In this document: positions 45,209-54,935 of the stretch, piece by piece
Numbering within the stretch: the first letter of the stretch is position 1
How the letters are laid out: the number at the start of each line of letters is the position of its first letter
DNA from: Micromonospora halotolerans
Lineage (GTDB): Bacteria; Actinomycetota; Actinomycetes; Mycobacteriales; Micromonosporaceae
Length of the DNA stretch: 64,000 nucleotides
Assembly (NCBI RefSeq): GCF_032108445.1
Contig: NZ_CP134876.1
Location: 5,642,001-5,706,000 of the forward strand
Direction of reading: 5' to 3'
Made by a program: the position numbers and the translations under genes
Notes under the pieces: model-generated
Told to the model about the DNA's origin: nothing
Seen by the model: the letters and a program-made list of their open reading frames with translations, nothing else
Database searches by the model: none

Positions 45209-45236
45209 ACTTGACATAAGGTACATTATCGACTTT
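45209..45236. other. dif-like Xer recombination site
   Basis: On the minus strand the 28 bases split as AAAGTCGATAA, TGTACC, TTATGTCAAGT, the 11-6-11 plan of dif. Eighteen of 28 positions equal E. coli dif, including ATAA-TGTA, the TTATGT of the XerD arm and the AA..T end. It lies 26 bases after the broken phosphotransferase gene and exactly 1000 bp from the site at the recombinase start. TTGACA within it could also act as a -35 element. Confidence 0.7.
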
Positions 45237-45261
45237 GACGCTGCGGCGGCCTGCGGCCACG

Positions 45262-45340
45262 TTGACGCTGGGTTCTGAGCGAAGTTGGTCCGTTCTGACC
45301 GAACCTCTGATCCTGCCTGATCCGTTCTCACGGAACCCGC
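45262..45340 (+). repeat. Three GTTC-N5-GAAC dyads upstream of secreted protease gene
   Basis: GTTC-TGAGC-GAAG (45272-45284), GTTC-TGACC-GAAC (45292-45304) and GTTC-TCACG-GAAC (45324-45336). Starts are 20 and 32 bases apart, about two and three helical turns. The nonamer TTGACGCTG also occurs twice (45235-45243 and 45262-45270). The rest of the 299-bp gap between 45183 and 45481 holds no evident gene. Confidence 0.6.
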
Positions 45341-45481
45341 AGCCGGTGCCGTCTGGATTCGGTCATGGCGACATTCCGCCACCTGCGGGACCTGTCGTTT
45401 CGTGGACCCCGGTCCGATGCTGACTGCACCGGAGCCGCCCTGATGCGGTCGGCTCCCGGCCGAACAACCCAGGGAGCGTAC

Positions 45482-46705
45482 ATGAGGAAGAGCGCCCTTC
45501 GGCTGGTCACCGCAGTCTCCGCCATGGCCCTCATCGTGGGGCCCGGACTGCCGGCCGCCGCGGCGAAACCCGCCCTCGCGACGACCGCGTCGCAGACCTA
45601 CATTTACGACCTGGCCACCGCCACCACGAGCGACCCGGTGACCCAGGCGAAGATCGACAGGATCGCCGCGCAGCTGCCGGCGGACTGGCGTGCTCGGGTC
45701 GCCGCCGTGCGGGCGGCGTCCGGCATCGAGCCCTCCGGCCTGCGGAACGCTATCGCGGCCGCTATCGACCCGGGCGACTACGAGTGCGGCGACACCGCCT
45801 TCAGCGCCTGGGTGGACGAGATGATCGGCGGCATCGACATCGGCACGCTGTTCGTCCTGGTCATCTTCGGTGTCCTCGACTACCCGACCTACGACGCGGT
45901 GCTGTACGGCTCGTCGGTGGACCAGGCCGACTACGGCCTGCCCGCGGAGTACCAGAACTCGATGTCGCGGGCCTTCCGGGCCGCGCAGGAGTTCTGGGAT
46001 GTCCCGCTCGGCGACGTCGACTTCTTCGCCATGCAGAACGACATGCTGCAGGATCCGGAGCGGGTCGCCCGGATGGTCACGCTCTTCCTGGGTCTGACCG
46101 GTGACGACGCGCGCAGCATCGCCGAGCAGCTCGTCGGCATCATCAACTCGGATCCGGGTCTTGCCGGCGGGAACAGCCCGCTGTTCACTCTGAACGCCTT
46201 CGCGTTCAGCGCGGCGGACGAGACCGAGCCGCCCTTCGCGGGCCTGCCGGACAAGATGGTCTTCGGCGAGGGCATGTTCACCGCGTTGGAGGTGCTGGGC
46301 ATCAGCGACGCCGGCCCGCGCGCGGTGCTCGGTCACGAGATGGCCCACCACGTCCAGTACGAGGCCGGCCTGTTCAACAGCCCGCTCACCGGTCCGGAGG
46401 CCACCCGCCGCACCGAGCTGATGGCCGACGCGTTCGGCACCTACTTCGTCACCCACGCGCGTGGTCTGGCCCTGAACGGCCGCCGGGTCCTGGAGGCGGA
46501 GCGGGCCTTCTACGAGGTGGGCGACTGTTCGTTTGCCGCGGACGGCCACCACGGCACCCCGAACCAGCGGCTCCGGGCCTCGACGTGGGGTGCGGATCTC
46601 GCCGACGGCGCCCAGAAGCAGGGTCACATCCTGCCGACGGCCACCCTCGATCTGAGGTTCGAGCAGCAGTTGCCGGTGTTCGTCGCGCCGGACGCGAACG
46701 AGTGA
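45482..46705 (+). CDS. Secreted zinc-metallopeptidase-like protein
   Basis: 407 residues from ATG behind AGGGAG. A signal peptide (RLVTAVSAMALIVGPGLPAAAA) is followed by an unassigned region (about 30-270) and a protease-like core with VLGHEMAHHVQYE (HExxH) and a candidate third ligand in TELMADAFGTYF, as in gluzincin-type peptidases. Late motifs are GDCSFAADGHHGTPNQR. Two cysteines per half may form disulfides. The upstream dyad array suggests tight regulation. Substrate unknown. Confidence 0.78.
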   Translation: MRKSALRLVTAVSAMALIVGPGLPAAAAKPALATTASQTYIYDLATATTSDPVTQAKIDRIAAQLPADWRARVAAVRAASGIEPSGLRNAIAAAIDPGDYECGDTAFSAWVDEMIGGIDIGTLFVLVIFGVLDYPTYDAVLYGSSVDQADYGLPAEYQNSMSRAFRAAQEFWDVPLGDVDFFAMQNDMLQDPERVARMVTLFLGLTGDDARSIAEQLVGIINSDPGLAGGNSPLFTLNAFAFSAADETEPPFAGLPDKMVFGEGMFTALEVLGISDAGPRAVLGHEMAHHVQYEAGLFNSPLTGPEATRRTELMADAFGTYFVTHARGLALNGRRVLEAERAFYEVGDCSFAADGHHGTPNQRLRASTWGADLADGAQKQGHILPTATLDLRFEQQLPVFVAPDANE

Positions 46706-46719
46706 TCCGACGTAGCTGA

Positions 46720-46758
46720 AACCGGGCCGGCTGTCCCCCGTGGATGGCCGGCCCGGTT
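46720..46758. terminator. Perfect 12-bp hairpin between convergent genes
   Basis: AACCGGGCCGGC (46720-46731) pairs with GCCGGCCCGGTT (46747-46758). It lies between the protease gene and the convergent LuxR-type gene; no T-tract. Confidence 0.65.
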
Positions 46759-46774
46759 CCGGTTCGGCGGCGGT

Positions 46775-47737
46775 TCAGAGCCAGCCGCGGCGTGCTGCCT
46801 GCACGCCCAGCTGGAAGCGGCTGCGGGCGCCGAGTGACTTTTGCAGGGCGGCGATCCTCCGGGTGACCGTACGCTCGCTGACTCCCAGCTCCCGGGCGAT
46901 CGTCTCGTCGGTGAGGCCCGCGCCGAGCAGGGTGAGCAGGTGCCGGTTCGACTCGCTGGGGCCACCGTCGGGCGCGCCGTCGAGGGGTATGGCGGAGATG
47001 GGCGCGGCGAGTGCCCAGAACGATTCGAAGACGCCGATCACGGCGTCGAGGAAGCCGCCGCCGAGGATCACCAGCCCGTGCAGGCGCTCGGTGCCGGGCA
47101 TGGGCGCGGTGAGGACCGCCCACCGGCTGTCGGCGATGGTGAGGTTGCAGGGGACGTTCGGGAAGACCCGGGCGGACTCCCCCGCCGAGATCGCTTGCTG
47201 GACGAGCGCCATCGCGGTGGGCTGCCGGAGGATGTGGGTGCTGTAGACGACGCGGTACGTGACGCCGCGGTGCATCGCCTCGGCGGACCCGGGTGCCTGC
47301 GCCAGCTGGGGTGCGTCGTTGCCGACGGGTCCGACGGACAGTGCCATGACCTGGGTACGGACCTCGCGGTGCAGTTTTGTCTGGGCCGCGATCGTGCTGT
47401 CGGTGGTGGTGAGCACCTCCAGGTAGTCGGGCAGGGGTGACTGTTCCGCCCATAGCCGCCCCAGCGCCTCGGAGCCCTGCCGGGCGGCCGCGGCGGCACG
47501 TAGGTGTTGTTCGGCGAGGACCTCGAGGGTGAGCCGGGGCGGCAGCGGGACCCACCTGTCCCCGTGGGGCTCCACGAGGCCGAGGCCGGCCAGCTCGCCG
47601 AGGGCGGAGTCGACGGCGGTCACGTCGATGCCGAGCCGTGCGGCAAGCTTCTCGCGGTGTGGAGGACCTCCCTGCACGAGGGCAAGGTAGGCGCGTTCGG
47701 TCAGGTCGGACATTCCGAGGTCGCGCAGTGCACCCAC
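46775..47737 (-). CDS. TrmB-like/LuxR-type transcriptional regulator
   Basis: 320 residues from GTG. The N-terminal winged helix (about 8-60: DLTERAYLALVQGGPPHREKLAARLGIDVTAVDSALGEL) is TrmB-like. A middle region resembles the PLD-like/sensor part of such regulators, and a C-terminal LuxR helix-turn-helix has LTDETIARELGVSERTVTRRIAAL. This two-HTH layout is common in Micromonospora and Streptomyces. Targets unknown; it is convergent with the protease gene. Confidence 0.85.
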   Translation of the reverse strand: MGALRDLGMSDLTERAYLALVQGGPPHREKLAARLGIDVTAVDSALGELAGLGLVEPHGDRWVPLPPRLTLEVLAEQHLRAAAAARQGSEALGRLWAEQSPLPDYLEVLTTTDSTIAAQTKLHREVRTQVMALSVGPVGNDAPQLAQAPGSAEAMHRGVTYRVVYSTHILRQPTAMALVQQAISAGESARVFPNVPCNLTIADSRWAVLTAPMPGTERLHGLVILGGGFLDAVIGVFESFWALAAPISAIPLDGAPDGGPSESNRHLLTLLGAGLTDETIARELGVSERTVTRRIAALQKSLGARSRFQLGVQAARRGWL

Positions 47738-47809
47738 ACGAGGTGTCTATCACGGTCGCTGCCTGCGCGGATGCCCCGCCGTTCCGGCTCGACCGGCCTC
47801 GGCCGCCGG

Positions 47810-48250
47810 TCAGGGCTGGAGGTCGACCACCCCCTGACCGGTGCGGATGTCGAGCGGCACGGAGACCTGGTCGTGGGCGATCAGCCAGGTCTCGTCGATC
47901 TTCTGGAAGCAGAAGGTGGCCCGGACCCACATGCCGTTGGTCGCGGTCCCGTCCTTCAGTGTGCCGGAGAGCCGGCCGAACGCGTGTCCGAATGCGACGT
48001 CGTCGCCGACGGTCAGGGTCAGGTCCCGGACCTCATAGGACACTCTGTCGAAGAACGCGAAGACGTTCGCCCAGTTCTTGAGTTTGGCGTCGATCCCGAC
48101 GTGTTGCAGCGGCGGTTCGACGTCGAAGGACACCACGTCGCTCGTGTAGAGCCTTCGCAGGCCCTCGAGGTCCTTGTTCCGCAGTCCTTCGATGATCCCG
48201 TCGATCTGCTGGCGGATGCTGGTCTCGTCTGTGTCGTGTCGCCCCGGCAT
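47810..48250 (-). CDS. SnoaL/ketosteroid-isomerase-like protein
   Basis: 146 residues from ATG with AGGAG. The NTF2-like pattern is clear: IRQQIDGIIEGLRNKDLEGLRRLYTSDVVSFD, LKNWANVFAFFDRVSYEV and a terminal strand set with WLIAHDQVSVPLD. Members include isomerases, hydrolases and pure binding proteins; no catalytic identity can be given. A piece of a sigma-factor SnoaL domain lies just upstream. Confidence 0.85.
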   Translation of the reverse strand: MPGRHDTDETSIRQQIDGIIEGLRNKDLEGLRRLYTSDVVSFDVEPPLQHVGIDAKLKNWANVFAFFDRVSYEVRDLTLTVGDDVAFGHAFGRLSGTLKDGTATNGMWVRATFCFQKIDETWLIAHDQVSVPLDIRTGQGVVDLQP

Positions 48251-48316
48251 GTTCTCCTGCCTCTCCTTCGGATGGAACTCTCCGTGCCCGGCCGTGTTCA
48301 GCGGGCTCAGGCTGTC

Positions 48317-48403
48317 GCGGGACGGCCTGCCGGACTCCCCCGCCGTCGCCGAGGAAGACGACGTCCGGGGCGAGGATGTCGAGCAGGCCCCGCAGGTCGC
48401 CTG
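48317..48403 (-). pseudogene. Fragment duplicated from the ECF41 sigma-factor gene at 49851-50765
   Basis: 87 bases align without gaps to 50096-50182, with roughly nine in ten identical. Read on the minus strand they encode GDLRGLLDILAPDVVFLGDG and GGVRQAVPR, the start of the sigma factor's SnoaL domain. Nothing else of a sigma gene is recognisable around it. The rest of the 48251-48549 gap holds no clear gene. Confidence 0.75.
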
Positions 48404-48549
48404 CACCCCTGGCGCCTGTCCAGCCAATCGCGCGCGTAGGCGGAGGGCTTCCCGTGCGGCCGACACGGGCCGCGCGGGGGATACCGAACCCGGCCGGTTG
48501 CCGATAGCGTCCACAGCTCGCACCGTCCGTTCATCCGGAGGGCTCCGTC

Positions 48550-49785
48550 ATGAGGTTCGGACTTCCGTGGCTGCCCCGAACGGTGGCCACCGTGCTGCTT
48601 CTTCTCGGAGGGGTCGGCGTGCCCGCCGCGTCCGCCTCGGCGGCGCCGGCGGGTACGGACGTCACCGTCGACCTGGCCGGCGGGACGATTCCGCTGGGGG
48701 TCACGAAGAAGACGCTTCACCTGAAGATCAGCAACCAGGGCGACGCTACCCCGACCCGGGTCGTCGTCCGGGTCGACGCGTCGGAGCTGGATCCGTCGAG
48801 TTTCAAGGTCACGCTCTGGCCGACCGGCGGGCTGGCTGAGTGTGACGGCGACGTCTCCGGCTGGTACTGCGACCTGCTGCCGGATCAGCTTCCGGGGCCG
48901 GGCGAGACGGTGGAGCTTCCCGTCCTCGCCACCGTCCAGACCGGAGAGCCCTTCGCGGGCCGGATCAAGGTGACGGTCGAGGTCGAACCGGTCGACACGA
49001 ATCCGGCCGACAACATCAAGTGGTTCCCGATCGAGGTGGTGGATCAACCCGAGGCCGACCTCTCGGTGGTCGCGCCGGACGTGACGCAGTCGGTGCGGGT
49101 CGCTGCCGACGGCGGCCTCACATCCACCGGGACGTTGAATCCGGGCGAGACGGGCGCGGTGCGCTACACGATCGCCAACCAGGGGCGGAAGCCGGTCGGT
49201 GGCGTCAAGGTCGAGCTGCGTCTGCCCACGGGCGTCACGTTCACCAGGCCGCCCGGTGAATGCGTCCTCGGTGACGCCGGGCGTGCGGCGGTCTGCACCT
49301 ACGACCGGCTGGCCCTCGTTCCTGTCGACCAGGACACCGACCCGAACGACCAGCGCCACTCCGCCGTCGAGCTGTACCACCTGGTGACGGTGTCGGCCGC
49401 CACGAAGGCGCCGGTCACGTTGCGAAACGGGACTGTGCGGGTCGAGGGCCTGAGCGAGCCTCGGTCGGACCGTTCCGGTCCGGCGCAAAGCGACCTCCCC
49501 GCGAACGCCGTCCCCGTCCAGGCGGTCGACGTGGACGACAGCGACAACCAGGACGGGTTCGCGGTCGTGGTGGTCGCGAACAGCAGCGGTGGTGGTGGCG
49601 ACCCCGGTGACGGTGGCGGCGGTGGTGGTGGCGGCCACCCCGGTGACGGTGGTGGCGCTGGTGGTGGCGGCAGCCTGCCGATCACCGGGTCCCGGGCCGG
49701 GCTGACCGCCGGGACCGGCGTCGCCCTGCTGGTGGGTGGCGGCGTGCTGCTGCTCCTGACCCGACGGCGCCGGGCCATCCGGTGA
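48550..49785 (+). CDS. Cell-wall surface protein with LPXTG-type sorting signal
   Basis: 411 residues. A signal peptide (RTVATVLLLLGGVGVPAASASAAPA) leads into two Ig-like/DUF11-type beta domains (about 35-160 and 170-340). A glycine-rich linker made of repeated GDGGGGGG-type units follows, then SLPITG, a hydrophobic helix (GVALLVGGGVLLLL) and RRRRAIR. This is the sortase sorting signal layout. No sortase gene is in the window. Its ligand or structural role is unknown. Confidence 0.87.
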   Translation: MRFGLPWLPRTVATVLLLLGGVGVPAASASAAPAGTDVTVDLAGGTIPLGVTKKTLHLKISNQGDATPTRVVVRVDASELDPSSFKVTLWPTGGLAECDGDVSGWYCDLLPDQLPGPGETVELPVLATVQTGEPFAGRIKVTVEVEPVDTNPADNIKWFPIEVVDQPEADLSVVAPDVTQSVRVAADGGLTSTGTLNPGETGAVRYTIANQGRKPVGGVKVELRLPTGVTFTRPPGECVLGDAGRAAVCTYDRLALVPVDQDTDPNDQRHSAVELYHLVTVSAATKAPVTLRNGTVRVEGLSEPRSDRSGPAQSDLPANAVPVQAVDVDDSDNQDGFAVVVVANSSGGGGDPGDGGGGGGGGHPGDGGGAGGGGSLPITGSRAGLTAGTGVALLVGGGVLLLLTRRRRAIR

Positions 49786-49850
49786 CCATCGAGGGGTGAT
49801 CGGTGTCGGCGGTGCGCAGCTGACGGAACTGGTGGCCACGGCAGGCGAGT

Positions 49851-50765
49851 TCAGCGGCGCAGGCTGATCTCGCGCTCCATGTGCGACAGCTTGTGCGGAT
49901 TGCGTACGGCGTAGAGCCCGGTGACGAGCCCGTCGTCGATGCGTACCGCGAGCACGGTGTCGATCTCGTCGCCCTGCTTCATGATCAGCGCCGGGAAGCC
50001 GTTGACCTGTGCCGGCCGCAGCGACATCAGTTCGGCGATCCGGCCCAGCCCGGCGGCCAGCAGTCGGGCGACCTTGTCGGCGCCCACGACGGGCCGCGGG
50101 ATCGCCTGCCTGACTCCCCCGCCGTCGCCCAGGAAGACCACGTCCGGGGCGAGGATGTCGAGCAGGCCCTGCAGGTCGCCCGTCTCGGTGGCCCGCTGGA
50201 ACGCCGCGAGCGCGTCGCGGCTCTCGGCGGCGGACACGGCCCCGCGGGGCCGGCGCGCCGCGACGTGTCCCCGGGCCCGGTGAGCGATCTGTCGGACCGC
50301 GGCCGGGTTCTTGTCGACGGCTTCGGCGATCTCGTCGTAGTCGAGGTCGAACACCTCGCGCAGCACGAACACGGCCCGCTCGGTGGGTGTGAGCGTCTCC
50401 AGCACCAGCAGCATCGCCATGGAGACGCTGTCGGCCAGTTCGACGTCCTCGGCGACGTCCGGCGCGGTGAGCAGCGGCTCGGGCAGCCAGGGGCCGACGT
50501 AGGACTCCTTGCGGCGGCCGAGCGTGCGCAGCCGCGCGAGCGCCTGGCGGGTGGTGATCCGGACCAGGTACGCGCGGTGTTCCCGCACCGTGTCGAGGTC
50601 GACGTCCACCCAGCGCAGCCAGGTCTCCTGGAGGACGTCCTCGGCGTCGGCGGCCGAGCCGAGCATCTCGTAGGCGACGGTGAACAGCAGGTTGCGGTGG
50701 GTGAGGAACACCTCGGTGGCGGGATCCGGGCGGTCGTCGGGTGCGGTCTGCGCCGTGCCGGCCAT
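49851..50765 (-). CDS. ECF41-type sigma factor with SnoaL-like domain
   Basis: 304 residues from ATG behind AGGAG. Region 2 (DAEDVLQETWLRWVDVD, YLVRITTRQALARLRTLGRRKE), region 4 (LTPTERAVFVLREVFDLDYDEIAEAVDKN) and a C-terminal SnoaL-like domain starting ATETGDLQGLLDILAPDVV are complete. It is divergent from a carboxymuconolactone-decarboxylase-like gene, the standard ECF41 target, and both have the same promoter signature. A part of this gene is copied at 48317-48403. Confidence 0.92.
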   Translation of the reverse strand: MAGTAQTAPDDRPDPATEVFLTHRNLLFTVAYEMLGSAADAEDVLQETWLRWVDVDLDTVREHRAYLVRITTRQALARLRTLGRRKESYVGPWLPEPLLTAPDVAEDVELADSVSMAMLLVLETLTPTERAVFVLREVFDLDYDEIAEAVDKNPAAVRQIAHRARGHVAARRPRGAVSAAESRDALAAFQRATETGDLQGLLDILAPDVVFLGDGGGVRQAIPRPVVGADKVARLLAAGLGRIAELMSLRPAQVNGFPALIMKQGDEIDTVLAVRIDDGLVTGLYAVRNPHKLSHMEREISLRR

Positions 50766-50803
50766 GGGTGGCTCCTGTTCGGGTTCGACGGTGTCCCCCA
50801 TCA

Positions 50804-50830
50804 GATGCCGGGCCGGGTCGTCATGTGACA
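50804..50830 (-). promoter_or_regulatory. ECF41-type promoter of the sigma-factor gene
   Basis: On the minus strand TGTCACA (50830-50824), 16 bases, CATC (50807-50804). This matches the ECF41 signature TGTCACA-N16-CGTC except for one base and implies autoregulation. It lies 39 bases before the ATG. Confidence 0.75.
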
Positions 50831-50865
50831 TCGGGACGGGTGTGCCGTGCGTCACGTGGCCGCCC

Positions 50866-50892
50866 TGTCACGGGGACGGGCCGTCCGGCATC
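50866..50892 (+). promoter_or_regulatory. ECF41-type promoter of the decarboxylase-like gene
   Basis: TGTCACG (50866-50872), 16 bases, CATC (50889-50892), then a 40-nt leader to the ATG. The spacing and both elements mirror the sigma-factor promoter on the other strand, so both genes are probably read by this sigma factor. Confidence 0.75.
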
Positions 50893-50932
50893 TCGTGGTC
50901 GTCCGATGCGACACCACGAGGGAGGACGAGCC

Positions 50933-51418
50933 ATGGATGCTCGATTCGACATGTTCGCCAACGAGATCGCCGTGAAGTTCGCCAAGCGGTTCGCCAACGC
51001 CGCTCTGGTGATCCACCAGTCGCCGCTGCCAAGCTCCACGCAGGAGCTGGTGTCGCTGCGCGCCAGCCAGATCAACGGCTGCGGGTGGTGCATCGACATG
51101 CACACCAAGGAGGCGGCGGCCGCCGGTGAGACGGCGGTGCGGCTCAACCTGGTGGCCGCGTGGCGGGAGTCGACCGTGTTCACGGAGGCGGAGCGGGCGG
51201 CGCTGGCGCTCGCCGAGGAGGGCACCCGGCTGGCCGACGCCCACCAGGGGGTGTCGGACGAGACGTGGGAGGCGGTGCGCAAGCACTACGACGACGACCA
51301 GATCGCCGCGCTGGTGGCGCTGGTGTCGCTGATCAACGCGGCCAACCGGATGGCGGTGATCGTGCACCAGCAGGGCGGTTCGTACGAGCCGGGCATGTTC
51401 GCCGCCGCGTTGGGCTGA
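50933..51418 (+). CDS. Carboxymuconolactone decarboxylase/AhpD-like protein
   Basis: 161 residues from ATG behind GAGGGAGGACGAG. The family core LVSLRASQINGCGWCIDMHTKEA has the CxxC plus His arrangement of AhpD-type alkylhydroperoxidases, suggesting peroxide or redox stress protection. It is the typical ECF41-controlled partner (carboxymuconolactone decarboxylase, oxidoreductase or epimerase). Confidence 0.92.
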   Translation: MDARFDMFANEIAVKFAKRFANAALVIHQSPLPSSTQELVSLRASQINGCGWCIDMHTKEAAAAGETAVRLNLVAAWRESTVFTEAERAALALAEEGTRLADAHQGVSDETWEAVRKHYDDDQIAALVALVSLINAANRMAVIVHQQGGSYEPGMFAAALG

Positions 51419-51434
51419 GCGCCCGGCGGGTGGC

Positions 51435-51466
51435 GGGCCCGCCGGGGCTGCTCCCCCGGCGGGCCC
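51435..51466. terminator. First of two tandem perfect hairpins
   Basis: GGGCCCGCCGGGG (51435-51447) pairs with CCCCGGCGGGCCC (51454-51466). It lies 16 bases after the decarboxylase-like stop codon; no T-tract. Confidence 0.6.
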
Positions 51467-51467
51467 C

Positions 51468-51511
51468 GGCATCGGGACGGGGTGGCTCGGTGTCCGTTCC
51501 GTCCCGATGCC
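51468..51511. terminator. Second of two tandem perfect hairpins
   Basis: GGCATCGGGACGG (51468-51480) pairs with CCGTCCCGATGCC (51499-51511), just beyond the stop of the convergent UvrA-like gene. Each convergent gene thus has its own hairpin. Confidence 0.6.
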
Positions 51512-51518
51512 GGTGCGG

Positions 51519-53909
<2,391 letters not shown>

Positions 53910-53992
53910 CGTGTCTCCATCTGTCCCGTGGGCCGCGGTCGCGGCCCCGTCCGGCGTCGGCTGGCTCGATCTGATCAGGTCCGTACGACAGA

Positions 53993-54403
53993 TCAGCGCA
54001 GCTCCTTGATGCGGATGAGGTTGCCCGCGGGGTCGCGGAACGCGCAGTCGCGGACGCCGTAAGGCTGCTCGATCGGCTCCTGGACCACCTCGGCGTCGTC
54101 GGCCTGGAGTTTGTCGAAGGTGCCGTCGAGGTCGTGGGTGGCCAGCAGGATCCACCCGTAGGTGCCCTTGGCCATCATCTCGACGATGGTACGGCGTTCC
54201 TCGTCGGTGACCCCGGGGTCGACGGCCGGTGGCGCCAGCAGGATGGAGGTGTCGGGCTGCCCGGGTGGGCCGACCGTGATCCAGCGCATCCGGCCCTGCC
54301 CCACGTCGCCGCGCACCTCGAAACCGAGGACGTCGCGGTAGAAGGCCAGGGAGGCGTCCGGGTCGTCGTGCGGGAGGACGGTGGTGTTGATGGTGATGTC
54401 CAT
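53993..54403 (-). CDS. VOC/glyoxalase-fold protein
   Basis: 136 residues from ATG at MDITINTT. The paired beta-alpha-beta-beta-beta repeats (DPDASLAFYRDVLGFEVRGDV and the C-terminal VRDCAFRDPAGNLIRI) are those of glyoxalase/bleomycin-resistance proteins. TAGCCT (complement of 54411-54416) lies seven bases upstream, so the mRNA can start at the ATG. Drug binding is plausible from the UvrA-like neighbour, not proven. Confidence 0.88.
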   Translation of the reverse strand: MDITINTTVLPHDDPDASLAFYRDVLGFEVRGDVGQGRMRWITVGPPGQPDTSILLAPPAVDPGVTDEERRTIVEMMAKGTYGWILLATHDLDGTFDKLQADDAEVVQEPIEQPYGVRDCAFRDPAGNLIRIKELR

Positions 54404-54408
54404 GGCAG

Positions 54409-54861
<453 letters not shown>

Positions 54862-54935
54862 GTGCCAGATGGTGCCACGCGGCGCTGGGGGTTGCCCACC
54901 GCGTTCCCGGTCGTGTCGACGCGTGCCGCGGCCGG

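Noticed and set aside
45209..45236. Reading the TTGACA in the dif-like site simply as a -35 promoter element
   Set aside because: No good -10 lies 16-18 bases downstream, and the 11-6-11 symmetry and match to dif explain the whole 28 bases better; a promoter role is not excluded.
47810..48523. Longer version of the SnoaL-like protein starting near 48523
   Set aside because: The upstream part lacks similarity to the fold and overlaps the duplicated sigma fragment in another frame; the ATG at 48250 has AGGAG.
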